From assembly GCA_021390615.1 (NCBI GenBank), contig JAJEJU010000025.1, positions 682,001 through 746,000 of the forward strand: a DNA stretch of 64,000 nt, read 5' to 3'. Below are positions 9,095-17,525 of this stretch, one piece after another (position 1 is the first letter of the stretch; each line of letters begins with the position of its first letter). The stretch is from Rhodanobacteraceae bacterium ZG21-1 (GTDB lineage Bacteria > Pseudomonadota > Gammaproteobacteria > Xanthomonadales > Rhodanobacteraceae). The notes beneath the pieces are model-generated. The model saw only the letters and a list, made by a program, of their open reading frames with translations, ran no database searches and had not been told where the DNA came from. A program made the position numbers and the translations under genes.

Positions 9095-10213
9095 ATGCCA
9101 TCGATGAAGAGAGACCACGCTCACACCTCGATCCGGATCGCCGTCGCCATCGCGCTGCTCAGCGCGATTCCACTTTCCTCCAGCATTGCCGCGCAAGCTG
9201 CCAATGACGTAGCCAAGGAAGCCCAGGCGCAGGCATTGCAGACCTGGCACCAAGATCTCAAGCAGGCGGGTCCGCCGGCCGCGGGCTGCTGGAGCGTGGC
9301 GTATCCCAGCCATGTGTGGAAACAAGAGACCTGCAAGAAAGTGACGTCTTATCGGTCCATCCCGCCAAGCATCGTCACTGGCCATGCGATCTCGGGGAAT
9401 TTCTCCAGCAAGACGGCGGCGAGCAGGTCTGCCGCAGGCAACACGGCCGACAAGGCTGGCGCCGGCTCCGACTACTCGGCGGTCACCTCGAACCTGACCC
9501 AGTCAGCAACCGGCAGTTTTCCGACCGTGACCGGCGTGAAGTCGGTTTCCGGAAACTACGGCACAAATAAGTACACCTTGCAGCTCAACACCAATATCAG
9601 CGACGACGTGGTCCAGTTGGGCAATACCTCGCCCTACTGCGCGCAGAACGGCTACGCCGCCTGCTCCACCTGGCAGCAGTTCATCTATTCCACCGACAAC
9701 GGCGGCGGCAATCCGCAGGTCTTCATCCAGAACTGGCTGTTCGTCGGCGCATCGGACAGCTGTCCGGATGGCTGGGGCAGCTTCAGCCAGGGCTACTACG
9801 GCTGCTATACCAACAGCGATGCCGTCGCCGTGCCGAACATCCCCGCCGCCAGCTTGGCCAGCGTGAAGCTCGAAGGCTCTGCCACCGCGAATGGCCTGGA
9901 CACGGTGACTCTCACCTATGGCACCAAGGTGTATGCCATCAGCCAGGACGACAGCACGCTCGACATCGCCTCCACCTGGCTGCAGTCGGAGTTCAACATC
10001 GTCGGCGACGGTTCCGAATCGCCGGCAGTGAACTTCAACAAGGGCTCGTCCCTCACCGTCAAGCTGTCGGTGAATGACGGAAGCACCAACGCCCCGAGCT
10101 GCCTCGGGCCTTCGGGCGGCGGCACCACCGGCGAGTACAACAACCTGACGCTGGGCAAGTGCAGCGCAACGGGCGGCGCCACGCCGTTCATCCAGTTCAC
10201 CGAATCGAACTGA
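9095..10213 (+). CDS. Secreted protein of unknown function, paralogue B
   Basis: A 372-residue protein, a clear paralogue of 1955-3076 over its whole length. It has a signal peptide (MPSMKRDHAHTSIRIAVAIA then a hydrophobic core, cleavage near AAQA at residue 35) and a shared GCWSVAYPS / GCFHASYPS block. It also shares NKYTLQLN, YSTDNGGGNPQVFIQNW and the C-terminal CLGPSGGGTTGEYNNLTLG and IQFTESN motifs. Most Cys positions are kept in both copies. The start at 9095 is chosen because TGCGGAG lies 7 bases upstream; an ATG at 9050 would put a non-hydrophobic extension before the signal peptide. Function unknown. A strong hairpin follows. Confidence 0.85.
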   Translation: MPSMKRDHAHTSIRIAVAIALLSAIPLSSSIAAQAANDVAKEAQAQALQTWHQDLKQAGPPAAGCWSVAYPSHVWKQETCKKVTSYRSIPPSIVTGHAISGNFSSKTAASRSAAGNTADKAGAGSDYSAVTSNLTQSATGSFPTVTGVKSVSGNYGTNKYTLQLNTNISDDVVQLGNTSPYCAQNGYAACSTWQQFIYSTDNGGGNPQVFIQNWLFVGASDSCPDGWGSFSQGYYGCYTNSDAVAVPNIPAASLASVKLEGSATANGLDTVTLTYGTKVYAISQDDSTLDIASTWLQSEFNIVGDGSESPAVNFNKGSSLTVKLSVNDGSTNAPSCLGPSGGGTTGEYNNLTLGKCSATGGATPFIQFTESN

Positions 10214-10243
10214 GCGCGAATCGCTCTCGTCGAAAGCTGGAAA

Positions 10244-10278
10244 CCGAAGGCCGAGGCGGCAAGCCCCTCGGCCTTCGG
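10244..10278 (+). terminator. Hairpin after secreted paralogue B
   Basis: A perfect 13-bp stem (CCGAAGGCCGAGG / CCTCGGCCTTCGG) with a 9-base loop, 31 bases after the stop of paralogue B. It is followed by CCTTGACT rather than a T-run. Likely a transcription terminator. Confidence 0.65.
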
Positions 10279-10768
10279 CCTTGACTGCCCCAGCCCATTG
10301 ACGCGCGCCGCCACCGCAATCGCCATTCGGGCCGGGACTCCAGTGTTGCGCTTGAGTCATTCAGCGCATTGAGCATGTACGCCAGCGGACAGCGTCGCGC
10401 GTGCAGTCGGGTCGCCTCGACCACCGGCGCCTCGGCACCTGTTTGCTCCACTTGCGGCCAACTTTTTCGTCGCCGATTTCGGCGCGCTCCCCAGGCCTCT
10501 CGAGCAGCCGATCGAAAGCCTCTTCGAGCCATGGGCGATCCCCCTGGAAATCAAAAGCTCAAAATCTGCGGGGATAAAATTCGGCGTGTGCGGACGACGG
10601 CGGTCTGGATAGGTCGCCATGGCCGAATTTTTCGAGCCGCGCCTTGATGCCAATTCAAGCCGCTTGCACCTACTTCATTCCAGGCATACCTTAAAAGAAT
10701 CAGGAAACGCTGCCAGTCATAAGCGTTGAACGGCCTGCTTGAGCCGCTTTTGGATAGGGGATGTTGGC
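10279..10768. other. Intergenic, no gene recognised
   Basis: About 490 bases after the hairpin. The open frames (10197-10532 minus, 10369-10647 plus) show no ribosome binding site or known family. The final 80 bases are AT-richer and probably hold the promoter of the lipoprotein gene. Confidence 0.45.
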
Positions 10769-11314
10769 ATGGGCATACGTGAATCCAAAAACCGTTTTGG
10801 ACAGAAACGACTTATTTGTGGATGCGTCGCATTCTTTCTGCTGTACGGGTGTAGCCAACCAAGCAAAGAGTCCCTTGACAAGGCATTCGGGATTAATTCG
10901 CAAAGCGTGATACTTACGAAGGACCAGGTGACATTGGGCGCCGAACCTACACCCTTTCAGCCCGATCGGCCCCTCATTCTCTTAGGACGGAGGAACTCCG
11001 TGTGCTTCGTGGTGCGATCGGGTGCGGTCGACGTACATAATATGGATGCCGCGTTCGATGAGGCCCTCCAAGGCACAGAAATTCAGGTACACCTGACAAC
11101 CAGCGACGGACGCTCAATCGACCGGCCGGCCAAGAGCGAAGTGTTGACTTCGCACGGCGAAATCACAGGCACCGACGAGCTAAACGCCTGCGCTTCTGTT
11201 CCGCTGGGCAATGCGTTGCCGGGGAAAACTCAGGTCAAGAGCATCTCTGCCTCGTCCTCGGAACCAATGGCTGTCTTTGGTGTGTATTGGAAGTCGACAG
11301 ATGAGGCTGATTAA
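10769..11314 (+). CDS. Putative lipoprotein of unknown function
   Basis: A 181-residue product with a basic N-terminus (MGIRESKNRFGQKRLICG), a hydrophobic stretch VAFFLLYG and then Cys followed by SQPSKES, which fits a lipobox (LLYGC, with an unusual Tyr). The mature part is Ser/Thr/Asp-rich with no recognised domain. The start at 10769 has TAGGGG about 10 bases upstream. Codon use and GC are lower than in the core genes of the window, in keeping with an accessory gene. Likely anchored in the outer or inner membrane facing the periplasm. Confidence 0.65.
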   Translation: MGIRESKNRFGQKRLICGCVAFFLLYGCSQPSKESLDKAFGINSQSVILTKDQVTLGAEPTPFQPDRPLILLGRRNSVCFVVRSGAVDVHNMDAAFDEALQGTEIQVHLTTSDGRSIDRPAKSEVLTSHGEITGTDELNACASVPLGNALPGKTQVKSISASSSEPMAVFGVYWKSTDEAD

Positions 11315-12138
11315 GCCCCGCTGTCCGAGATATCCGTTTTCGGCATGATTGCATGGCAGTGCCACGATTGCGGCATGCCCACTATCCTGCCTCGAAGCAT
11401 CGGCGCCGATCCTGCCAAATTCGGGATATGCCTGCAGGAATGCCCTGCCTTTCCGAAGCGTCCGTGAAAACTATCGGGTTAAGGTCTAGTGGAACAGGTG
11501 ATGAGCCCTGATGACGGAAACTTGTTTCTATATGTGAGGGGAACAGTCCCTGTAGTGTGGGGATTTCATGGCCTTTTCAAAAAGAAAATTACCATGCGCA
11601 CTAGAATGGGAAATCAGACCTTCAAAGGCTCCGCAGCTATCAGGCCATCACTTCTGATGGTCTGCATGGGCCTAGCTCTGATCGCCTCAGGTGCCGCATT
11701 TTCTATTGCAAGTTCGCGTTAGCGCCGATGCCCACGATCGGCTCAAAGCGGACGGCAAATGATGGAAGGCTGCGCCTGCCATCAGGCATGACGGCAGTCA
11801 TCCACATGCAGCGGCTCGCAAGGCCTCTCACCGCCAGAGCGCACCTGGCATAGCGACTGGCCGCTCGCGCCGCCCCAACCAGCCTCATATCACCGCGATG
11901 CAGGACATGGCTGCCTGCTATTGCGACTTTCTGAGCATCCCCTCGTCAACTTCCTCAGCCAGCCTCCAGCTCCGGGTAAGTCGCTCAGAGCGGACCGCGC
12001 CAGGACCGCGACCCGCCCAGGTACGCCGCCTGCGATCGCCTAAGCCCCGGCCCGTTATAACCAATGGCAATAAGCAGTTCTTATGCCATGTCCCCATCGC
12101 CAGCAGAATCTCGGCGAGGAATCTGCGACGGGCATCAA
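11315..12138. other. Mostly non-coding stretch; one doubtful small frame
   Basis: Apart from the weak small frame 11489-11722, nothing recognisable is seen. The right end leads into the regulatory region of the roadblock-GTPase operon. Confidence 0.4.
11489..11722 (+). CDS. Doubtful small membrane peptide
   Basis: A frame of up to 77 residues (GTG at 11489; an internal ATG at 11594 would give 42). Its only feature is a C-terminal hydrophobic helix, SLLMVCMGLALIASGAAFSI, which could span a membrane. AAGG lies close to the GTG. No family recognised, and it could be chance. Confidence 0.25.
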   Translation: MEQVMSPDDGNLFLYVRGTVPVVWGFHGLFKKKITMRTRMGNQTFKGSAAIRPSLLMVCMGLALIASGAAFSIASSR

Positions 12139-12162
12139 ATTTTGTGAAAAATGTCACAAAAT
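12139..12162. promoter_or_regulatory. CRP/Clp-type binding site
   Basis: A perfect 9-bp inverted repeat, ATTTTGTGA - AAAATG - TCACAAAAT. It contains TGTGA-N6-TCACA, the consensus core of CRP-family regulators (Clp in Xanthomonadaceae, which responds to cyclic di-GMP). The centre at 12150.5 lies about 30 bases before the transcription start predicted from the -10 box at 12168, so binding could block the polymerase. If another start is used, it could instead activate. Confidence 0.65.
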
Positions 12163-12164
12163 CT

Positions 12165-12173
12165 TGCTAGAAT
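12165..12173 (+). promoter_or_regulatory. Extended -10 promoter of the roadblock-GTPase operon
   Basis: TGCTAGAAT is a TGn extended -10 element with TAGAAT at 12168-12173. No good -35 box lies 17 bases upstream; TTGTGA is 20 bases away, inside the CRP-type palindrome. It is about 140 bases before the first gene of the operon, leaving a fairly long leader. Confidence 0.45.
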
Positions 12174-12313
12174 GGCTTCGCACGAAGCGTAAGTCTCCGA
12201 CCCAACCCCCTTCTTCGCGCCTGCCCGATCAGGCAAGCAGCGTAAGCGGAAGTGCGCCGGAGATTCCCTGCGGTCCGCCAACACCTTTGGGAATTCACAT
12301 GCAGAGGAACACC

Positions 12314-12748
12314 ATGGCCATGGTGGCCGATTCTATGGGCAAGCCGGCCCAGGCAAGCGCACTTCCCGCCCCCATCGCGGTCCTGCAGGAATTCGAACGC
12401 GCCGTGGCGCTGACGCCGAGCATCATCGTGCTGCTGCTGTCGACGGCCGATGGCCGCGCCATTGCGGAAAAGTCCAGCCTGTCAGCCGACCCCCGCCGCG
12501 TGGCAGCCATGACCAATTCGTTCCTGACCCTGGGCGAGACCATGGCCAAGGAACTGGGTCTGGCGGCCGCCGATCACGCTACCGTGCGTACCGCCGACGG
12601 CAATGTCGTGCTGATCCGTATCGAAGGCCCTCAACCGCTCACGCTGGCCGCCGTCGGAAAGTCCGACGCCACCCTGGCCACCCTCCTTTTCGCAGCCCGG
12701 GAATGCGCCAGCCGAATCGGCGCCCTGATCCCGGCTGCATCGCCATAA
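12314..12748 (+). CDS. Roadblock/LC7-domain protein
   Basis: A 144-residue protein with a single roadblock/LC7 fold: helix VLQEFERAVALTPSIIVLLL, strand pair around STADGRAIAEKS, a long helix AAMTNSFLTLGETMAKEL, strands TVRTADGNVVLIRIEG and LAAVG, and a final helix TLLFAARECASRI. Such proteins bind and regulate small GTPases, as MglB does MglA. The start at 12314 has GAGGAAC 6 bases upstream; ATG at 12299 is an alternative. It is first in a four-gene unit with a second roadblock-like protein, an uncharacterised protein and a GTPase. Confidence 0.85.
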   Translation: MAMVADSMGKPAQASALPAPIAVLQEFERAVALTPSIIVLLLSTADGRAIAEKSSLSADPRRVAAMTNSFLTLGETMAKELGLAAADHATVRTADGNVVLIRIEGPQPLTLAAVGKSDATLATLLFAARECASRIGALIPAASP

Positions 12749-12805
12749 AAGCAATCAAAAGCGCCCGCACCACCTGAGCCCCCCCAACAGAAGGATCGCA
12801 ACACC

Positions 12806-13168
12806 ATGGCTAAGCAACCCCAGCTCGACGCACTCAACACCCTGGCCGGCTTCGTCGGCGCTGCCCTGGTCGACAGCGACAGCGGCATGGCCCTGTCCGT
12901 CATCGGCGGCGGCAATGTCGACCTCGAAGTCGCCGCAGCCGGCAACACCGAGGTGGTGCGCGCCAAGCGTCAGGTCGCCGAGCGGCTCAACCTGAAGGAC
13001 ACCATCGAGGACATCCTGATCACGCTGAGCAAGCAGTACCACCTGATCCGCCCGCTGCAGAGCAACCCCACGCTGTTCCTGTATGTCGTGCTGGACCGCG
13101 CCAAGGCCAACCTCGCCATGGCACGCCATGAACTGAAGAGCTTCGAAGGCACGCTGGACTTTTCCTGA
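12806..13168 (+). CDS. Second roadblock-like protein
   Basis: A 120-residue protein with the order of secondary structure of a roadblock domain: an N-terminal helix LDALNTLAGFVGAALVDSD, strand SGMALSVIGGG, helix NTEVVRAKRQVAERL, strand pair QYHLIRPLQSNPTLFLYVVL, and a helix ANLAMARHELKSFEG. It is more divergent than its neighbour. Preceded by an AGAAGG-type ribosome binding site and separated from the first gene by 57 bases. It is likely a partner of the GTPase at 14216, perhaps forming a heterodimer with the first roadblock protein. Confidence 0.8.
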   Translation: MAKQPQLDALNTLAGFVGAALVDSDSGMALSVIGGGNVDLEVAAAGNTEVVRAKRQVAERLNLKDTIEDILITLSKQYHLIRPLQSNPTLFLYVVLDRAKANLAMARHELKSFEGTLDFS

Positions 13169-13254
13169 GCCGTCCGGCCGCGCGTGCAGGCCAACGCCTG
13201 CACGCGTCCAAGCCAGCCGCGGAAACCACTTATTCCTCCGCCTGTTGACTCCTC

Positions 13255-14223
13255 GTGTCCCGACGCTCTTCCGTCAAGCCTCGCATCACGATCGCCACCG
13301 CCGGCCTGGGCGTGCTCCCCGAGACGCGCCTGAAGGTGGCGTGCACGCTGTTGATGGCGGACCGCATGCAGGTGGATGTGGTCGCCTGGGGCGCCTCCGA
13401 AGCCAATATCCTGGTGGCGGACAATGCCTCGCTCGAGGGCAGCCTCGCCATCGACAGCGCACGCCAGCTGAAGCTTCCCACCCTGACCCTGGGACGCACG
13501 CCGAGCTCCTTGCTGCCCACGCTCTCGCCGACAGCCACCGTCAAGGACATTGCGGCCGAGCTGAAATCGCTGATCCGCTCGCTCGTCGGGGAATCCGGTC
13601 ATGCCCCACGCCTGAGCCCCCTGCTCGAACAACTCCGCCTCGACCACCCAGCCGGCGGCCTGCAACTGATGGAGCTGGGGCTGGTCCGCCTGCTGGTGAA
13701 CCGCGACAGCGGCGTCGTGCACATGCTGCGACGGGTTCCGCTGGAAGATCTACTGCACGAAGCAGGCAACCCGTACTGGCATTCGACAGCCGTCACGCCG
13801 GAGTGGGCCGAGCAACACCGCAGCGACGTGCACGCCAGCCATTCGATCGAGTCGATCTGGTGGCGCCTGCTCGAGCTGTCCCAGATCGACCTCGCTCAGA
13901 CCTCCGCTCGCGAGGCGCCGGTGCGGCTCGCTGCCTGGCCCGAACTGGACGCGCAAGTCATCGATCCGCAGTGGCTGACGGCGCTGGCCTATCTGATGCA
14001 CGAGAGCTGGCACGCCGATGCATTGGCCGAGCTGAGCGGCATCGATGCCGGTATGATCCGGCGCCTGTTGCATGTGGTCGTCGCCAGCGGCCTCGCCAGC
14101 CAGGCCCCGCAGGTCGCTCAAGCCAAACCTGCGACATCGAACGCAGCCGCTGCCCTGACCGGATCGATCCTCAAGGTCGCCAAGCGATTCGGCCTCAAAC
14201 TGTTCGGAATAGGTCATGCCTGA
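13255..14223 (+). CDS. Uncharacterised protein of the roadblock-GTPase operon
   Basis: 322 residues from a GTG start with no clear ribosome binding site, so the start is uncertain. The N-terminal half has alternating strands and helices (RITIATAGLG, QVDVVAWGASEANILVAD) reminiscent of an alpha/beta receiver-like fold but without a conserved phospho-acceptor. The middle (QLMELGLVRLLVNRDSG) and C-terminal half (ALAYLMHESWHADALAELSG, MIRRLLHVVVASGLASQ) look like winged-helix segments. Its stop overlaps the start of the GTPase by 8 bases, which implies translational coupling and a joint function. It occupies the place of the DUF742 helix-turn-helix protein in actinobacterial conservons, but I cannot show homology. 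Confidence 0.7.
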   Translation: MSRRSSVKPRITIATAGLGVLPETRLKVACTLLMADRMQVDVVAWGASEANILVADNASLEGSLAIDSARQLKLPTLTLGRTPSSLLPTLSPTATVKDIAAELKSLIRSLVGESGHAPRLSPLLEQLRLDHPAGGLQLMELGLVRLLVNRDSGVVHMLRRVPLEDLLHEAGNPYWHSTAVTPEWAEQHRSDVHASHSIESIWWRLLELSQIDLAQTSAREAPVRLAAWPELDAQVIDPQWLTALAYLMHESWHADALAELSGIDAGMIRRLLHVVVASGLASQAPQVAQAKPATSNAAAALTGSILKVAKRFGLKLFGIGHA

Positions 14224-14773
14224 TCACTACCACAACAAGCTGGTATTCGTAGGCGACATGGGGGCCGGCAAGACCACCGCCGTGCGTTCTATTTCCGACG
14301 TCGAGCCGGTAAGCACCGAAATGCCGATGAGCGTCGGCGAACGAACCGACACGAAATCCACCACCACGGTGGCCCTCGACTACAGCACGGTGGAACTGGA
14401 CGACGGCGAGCTCCTGCACATCTACGGCGTGCCGGGCCAGAAGTACCTGGACTTCATGTGGCCGATGGTGTGCGAAGGCGCGCTCGGCATCATCGTGCTG
14501 GTCAATGCCGGTCATCCCGACAAGCTGGCCACCACCGAATCGCTATTGAACGAATTCTCGCGCATGGCACCGAGCGCGAATTTCGCCATCGGCGTCACGC
14601 ATGCGGACCTGGCCGACGACTTCAGCCTGATCGAGTTCCGCAATGCCCTGCTCCGCGCCGGCTTCAAGCTACCGATCATGAAGGTCGACGCGCGCAGGCC
14701 GGAACAGGTCGACTTCCTCATCAAGGCCCTGCTCGCCTACAGCTACGCCGGGAGCCAGCTGCAGATCGCCTGA
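14216..14773 (+). CDS. Small Ras/MglA-like GTPase
   Basis: 185 residues with the motifs of a small GTPase: P-loop GDMGAGKT (13-20), a threonine-rich switch I region (KSTTTVALDYST), GVPGQ (71-75) at the G3 position in place of DxxGQ, and THAD (128-131) at the G4 position (N/TKxD). The Pro-Gly-Gln form of G3 is typical of the bacterial GTPases of conservon and Gtr/MglA-type families. The two upstream roadblock proteins are the expected regulators. Cytoplasmic, no membrane segment. The product may control polarity, type IV pili or a signalling hub, but this is inference. Confidence 0.85.
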   Translation: MPDHYHNKLVFVGDMGAGKTTAVRSISDVEPVSTEMPMSVGERTDTKSTTTVALDYSTVELDDGELLHIYGVPGQKYLDFMWPMVCEGALGIIVLVNAGHPDKLATTESLLNEFSRMAPSANFAIGVTHADLADDFSLIEFRNALLRAGFKLPIMKVDARRPEQVDFLIKALLAYSYAGSQLQIA

Positions 14774-14886
14774 GCACCCGCAGGCGCCAATCGCGCCTCT
14801 GCATGCCCGGACCTTGGCGGCTTCCGCACTTGCCGCTCCGGTGACACGGCGACATCATCCGTGCACTTCGCTGGGAGCTGCCCCCG

Positions 14887-15396
14887 ATGAAACCTGCCGC
14901 GCCGTCAGCCGTGCTGGCCTTGGTTCTGCTGCTGGGACCGGGCGCCACCTTCGCCTGCAGCCTCGGCAAGCCGCCGCCGACGGCCGAGGTGCTGGTCGCC
15001 CGATCGGATGCGATCTATGTGGCCACGGCCGTGCGCTATGCGGCCTTGCCACCGAATCAGAACGACAGCGTCATCGACATCTAGGTGGAATTCACCGTGC
15101 TGGAAACCTTGAAGGGTCCCGCGCAACGCAGCCTCGCCTTCCCGGGCGAGCTGGTCGACCAGGACGACTTCAACGACGATCCCAAGGTGCCGAGAACCTG
15201 GATCCGACCCGATGGCCGGCACGGCAGCTGCTACGCCACCCGCTACAGGCGCGGCGGCAGCTTCCTGCTGATGATCCGCAACGGCTCGCCGTACTGGCAG
15301 CCGCTCACGCCCACCAACGAGCAGATTCCGAGCCCGGCGGACCCCTGGGTGCAGTGGGTCAAGCAGGCCATCCGGAACGGCGGCGCCAAGCCGTAG
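14887..15396 (+). pseudogene. Secreted protein gene interrupted by an in-frame TAG
   Basis: The frame begins with a signal peptide (MKPAAPSAVLALVLLLGPGA, TFAC) and runs to a TAG at 15082-15084. It continues in the same frame from 15085 (VEFTVLETLKGPAQRSLAFP) to a normal TAG at 15394-15396. The total would be about 169 residues. The sequence on both sides is protein-like and the second half has no ATG or ribosome binding site at its front, so one nonsense change splits a single gene. Conserved-looking Cys residues occur in both halves. Function unknown. A sequencing error or stop-codon readthrough cannot be excluded. Confidence 0.7.
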
Positions 15397-15582
15397 CAGC
15401 GAAACGCGCCGCCACATGGCGATCCTCAGCGGTTACGCTCACGGCTGCACCCACACCTCATCACGAAGGCCAGATCGAATGCCGGGAAGACTTGGCGCCA
15501 ACCAGCGCGCATGCCATGGCGTGAATCCGGCATCCAGCTCGCCACGCCGTTCGGCCGTCGATCGATACGCTCGCACATCGCC

Positions 15583-16848
15583 ATGACCGACGCCCTGACC
15601 AAACCGGCGCCGCAAGCCACGACGCCCCATACCGCCTTCGCCGCCTTGCGGCATCCAGGCTTCCGCAGCTATTTCCTGCTGTCGGCTCTGGCCATGATGG
15701 CCGACAACATCGAGCACGTGATCAGTTACTGGGTGATCTTCCAGAAGTTCCACTCGGCCGCCCTGGGCGGCTTTGCAGTGGTCTCGCACTGGCTGCCGTT
15801 CCTGCTGTTTTCGGTCTACTCGGGAGCGCAGGCCGACCGGCGCGATCCGCGCCGCATGATCCAGCTCGGCATGCTGCTGTTCATGAGCGTCTCGCTGAGC
15901 TGGGGCGTGCTGTTCCTGACCGGCGCGCTGAAGATATGGCATGCCGGCTTGCTGCTGATCGTGCACGGCATGGCCGGTGTGCTGTGGGGGCCACCCTCGC
16001 AGCTGCTGCTGCACGACATCGTGGGACGCGAGCACCTGCAGAGCGCCGTGCGCCTCAATGCCACGGCGCGCCAGCTCGGCATGCTGATGGGGCCAGGTGT
16101 TGGCGGCCTGTTGCTGCAGTTGCTGGGGCCGAACTACGGCATCTTGTTCAACGCCCTGCTCTACCTACCCTTCGTGCTATGGCTGGCGACGGCGCCTTAC
16201 GGGCCGAAGTTCCGCGCTGCCGGTGCCGCCGTAGCCAGCCGCGCCGTGCGCAGCCTGGGCGACGTCTGGCGCGCCCTGCGCGAGATCGCCGAACACCGCA
16301 CGATCCTGGCGATGACCTTGCTGGCCGGCGGCGCCGCGCTGTTCATCGGCAACGCTTATCAGGCGCAGATGCCCGGCTTCGCGCACGACCTCGGTCACCT
16401 GCATGCCGACTTCACCTACAGCATGCTGCTCGGCGCCGACGCCACCGGCGCACTGTGCGCAGGATTGCTGCTGGAAAGCCGCGGCCTGCTGCAGCCTCGC
16501 CCCGGCACCGCCTGCCTGCTGGCGATGATCTGGTGCACGGCGCTGGGCGGCTTCGCACTGTCGTCCAGCTATCCGCTGGCGCTGGCCCTGCTGTTCTCGG
16601 CAGGCTTCGCCGAACTCTCCTTCAACTCGATGGCGCAAACCCTGGTCCAGCTCGAAGCCCCCGCCGAGATGCGCGGCCGCGCGATCGGCGTGTTCAACAT
16701 GTTCGCTTCCGGCATGCGCACCTTCAGCGGCGTGACCATCGGTCTCGCCGGCGCCCGCATCGGCATTCACCATTCCCTGGCCGCCAGCGCTGCAGCCCTT
16801 TTCGTGGCGATCGGCCTGCTGATCCAGTTCGGCCTGCGCAGGCGATAA
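15583..16848 (+). CDS. MFS transporter (EntS/DUF894-like)
   Basis: 421 residues from an ATG at 15583, with about 11-12 hydrophobic helices. It has MFS hallmarks: the loop 2-3 motif GAQADRRDPRR after helix 2, a central break around residues 210-235, and PAEMRGRAIGVFNMF in the loop before helix 11. The last is typical of the EntS/enterobactin-exporter-like branch of efflux proteins. The substrate cannot be told. The frame is open upstream to 15511, but the added residues are not hydrophobic and look non-coding. No regulator lies adjacent. Confidence 0.85.
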   Translation: MTDALTKPAPQATTPHTAFAALRHPGFRSYFLLSALAMMADNIEHVISYWVIFQKFHSAALGGFAVVSHWLPFLLFSVYSGAQADRRDPRRMIQLGMLLFMSVSLSWGVLFLTGALKIWHAGLLLIVHGMAGVLWGPPSQLLLHDIVGREHLQSAVRLNATARQLGMLMGPGVGGLLLQLLGPNYGILFNALLYLPFVLWLATAPYGPKFRAAGAAVASRAVRSLGDVWRALREIAEHRTILAMTLLAGGAALFIGNAYQAQMPGFAHDLGHLHADFTYSMLLGADATGALCAGLLLESRGLLQPRPGTACLLAMIWCTALGGFALSSSYPLALALLFSAGFAELSFNSMAQTLVQLEAPAEMRGRAIGVFNMFASGMRTFSGVTIGLAGARIGIHHSLAASAAALFVAIGLLIQFGLRRR

Positions 16849-17127
16849 CGGCAAGCGCCAGGGCAGCGCGCGATGCAAGCGAAGCTGCGGACGTTCGCCG
16901 ATTGCGGGCATGCGCTAGTTTGCGCGGCCTCGCGACTTGTGCGGTGCAAGACTCCCGAGACGATCGCGACGGACGCGGACGTCCATACCCCAGGGTCGCT
17001 GCGGCCAAGTCGCCGGAGTCGCGGTCATCGCTAGCGGCCCTTGTACGTTTTAGGTCATGCTAGGGCGGTCGCCAGGGACTCGGCGAAAACACCAGGGGGA
17101 CATTACCGCACGTTGGGAGGGGGAACG

Positions 17128-17340
17128 GTGGCGGTTTCAATGCAACAGATCAGCACATGGCGCGCTCTGCACGGGAGCGTCGGCGAGCGTGAGCTTGCGG
17201 ACGGCGTTCCAGCCGAATTCTGGGACCTGCTCGATGAAGTCGAACGACTCCGCCTCGCACTCGAATGGATATCGATCAGCGGCCCCGACGAAGCCTGGGA
17301 CCTGCGCGAGGTCGCACGCAACGCGCTCGACAGCGCGTAA
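17128..17340 (+). CDS. Small hypothetical protein
   Basis: 70 residues from a GTG at 17128 with a GGGAGGGGG tract just upstream; an ATG at 17140 is an alternative. The product is acidic and helical (AEFWDLLDEVERLRLALEW, EAWDLREVARNALDSA). Family not recognised. The 280 bases before it hold nothing identifiable. Confidence 0.5.
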   Translation: MAVSMQQISTWRALHGSVGERELADGVPAEFWDLLDEVERLRLALEWISISGPDEAWDLREVARNALDSA

Positions 17341-17525
17341 CGCGAGCGTTCGTCGCAGCGCGGAGCAGCGGCAGCCGTCAACGGCACAGCTGTGTCTGAG
17401 CACAGCAGATGCCACCACGGCCACAACCAAAAATTCCGCAAGCCAGCTGCGCACACGCAAACTGAAACTTATCCGTCACGCGCCACAAAGTTTCCGCTAA
17501 GCGTGGCCCACCATCATGCCGCCGC

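Noticed and set aside
12083-12313. N-terminal extension of the first roadblock protein
   Set aside because: The frame is open, but it covers the promoter and CRP-type site, and GAGGAAC precedes the internal ATG at 12314.
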